This document shows positions 31,585-31,649 of a stretch of DNA of 31,649 bases, in pieces. Made by a program: the position numbers and the translations under genes. Below the pieces are notes generated by a model that had not been told where the DNA came from, searched no databases, and saw nothing but the letters and a program-made list of their open reading frames with translations. The stretch spans positions 1 through 31,649 of the forward strand of contig JAJYUJ010000032.1 of the NCBI GenBank assembly GCA_021792615.1, written 5' to 3'. How positions within the stretch are numbered: the stretch's first letter is position 1; every line of letters starts with the position of its first letter. Source of the stretch: a bacterium. Lineage in GTDB: Bacteria; JAMCPX01.

Positions 31585-31649
31585 TACTTGTAGGTGTGCT
31601 CTTCTCCCGGAAACACACCATCTTTAACTTCTTTTATATACTGCTGAAT
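31584..31649 (-). CDS. panB: PanB (ketopantoate hydroxymethyltransferase), C-terminal end only
   Basis: The last 21 codons and stop are visible: IQQYIKEVKDGVFPGEEHTY plus a final Lys, the usual C-terminus of PanB (V-x-x-G-x-FP-x-x-x-H-x-Y). The TAA overlaps the panC ATG. The rest lies beyond the right edge. PanB forms ketopantoate from 2-oxoisovalerate and methylene-tetrahydrofolate. Confidence 0.85.
   Translation of the reverse strand: MQQYIKEVKDGVFPGEEHTYK

Overview
The window looks like part of a Gram-negative bacterial chromosome. It carries many signal-peptide proteins and lipoproteins, beta-barrel-like secreted proteins, nagZ for peptidoglycan recycling, plsX, priA and a panBCD set. 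GC is moderate. The gene mix would fit a deltaproteobacterial or Desulfobacterota-like organism, but nothing here fixes the phylum. I see no transposase, prophage, CRISPR array, tRNA or rRNA.

Layout. 1-4203: a small two-helix membrane protein cut by the left edge, a long-chain acyl-CoA synthetase, then a divergent degenerate ROK protein and a secreted barrel-like protein. 4324-9821 (minus): a DUF2914 protein, a HAD/App1-like protein, plsX, priA and a membrane-anchored protein. 10014-14075: a lipoprotein, a Nudix-AMMECR1 pair, a thiolase and a Spy/ZraP-like metal-binding protein. 14390-18092 (minus): a Cys-rich lipoprotein, a doubtful small secreted ORF, an Ala/Lys-rich secreted protein, the tail of a lost adenylate cyclase, and a periplasmic protein with duplicated LPP20-like segments. 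That last protein overlaps nagZ, which is preceded by two peptide-type ABC permeases (to 20873). 21096-24640: a GNAT acetyltransferase, an orphan secreted protein, and a large lipoprotein with a collagen-like stretch, an IPT domain and a beta-propeller. 24809-30315 (plus): a catabolic-looking cluster of iron alcohol dehydrogenase, FGGY sugar kinase, class III aminotransferase and class II aldolase. 30334-31649 (minus): panD, panC and the end of panB.

Most notable signal. The alcohol dehydrogenase and the FGGY kinase each have their own promoter, and the predicted transcript start of both falls on a shared sequence, AACTC(C/A)GTTAGAAA, followed about 20 nt later by AGTCCTTT-NN-CTGAG. In each leader the 5' motif is complementary to a segment about 75-90 nt downstream, giving an 11-12 bp stem with a small bulge. 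The variable base is compensated: C pairs with G in one leader and A with U in the other. In the dehydrogenase leader the downstream arm overlaps an intrinsic terminator. In the kinase leader it lies just before the Shine-Dalgarno region. This looks like a two-copy, riboswitch-like cis-regulatory RNA controlling one pathway; I do not recognise it as a known class.

Functional picture. The FGGY kinase, aldolase and dehydrogenase resemble the fucose/rhamnose logic (ketose kinase, FucA-type aldolase, aldehyde reductase), but there is no isomerase and there is an extra GSA-type aminotransferase, so the substrate is open. The nagZ region suggests uptake and trimming of cell-wall peptides or sugars. 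Several genes (plsX, Nudix, the 22056 ORF) have promoter-like hexamers almost abutting the start codon and no Shine-Dalgarno, suggesting leaderless transcripts.
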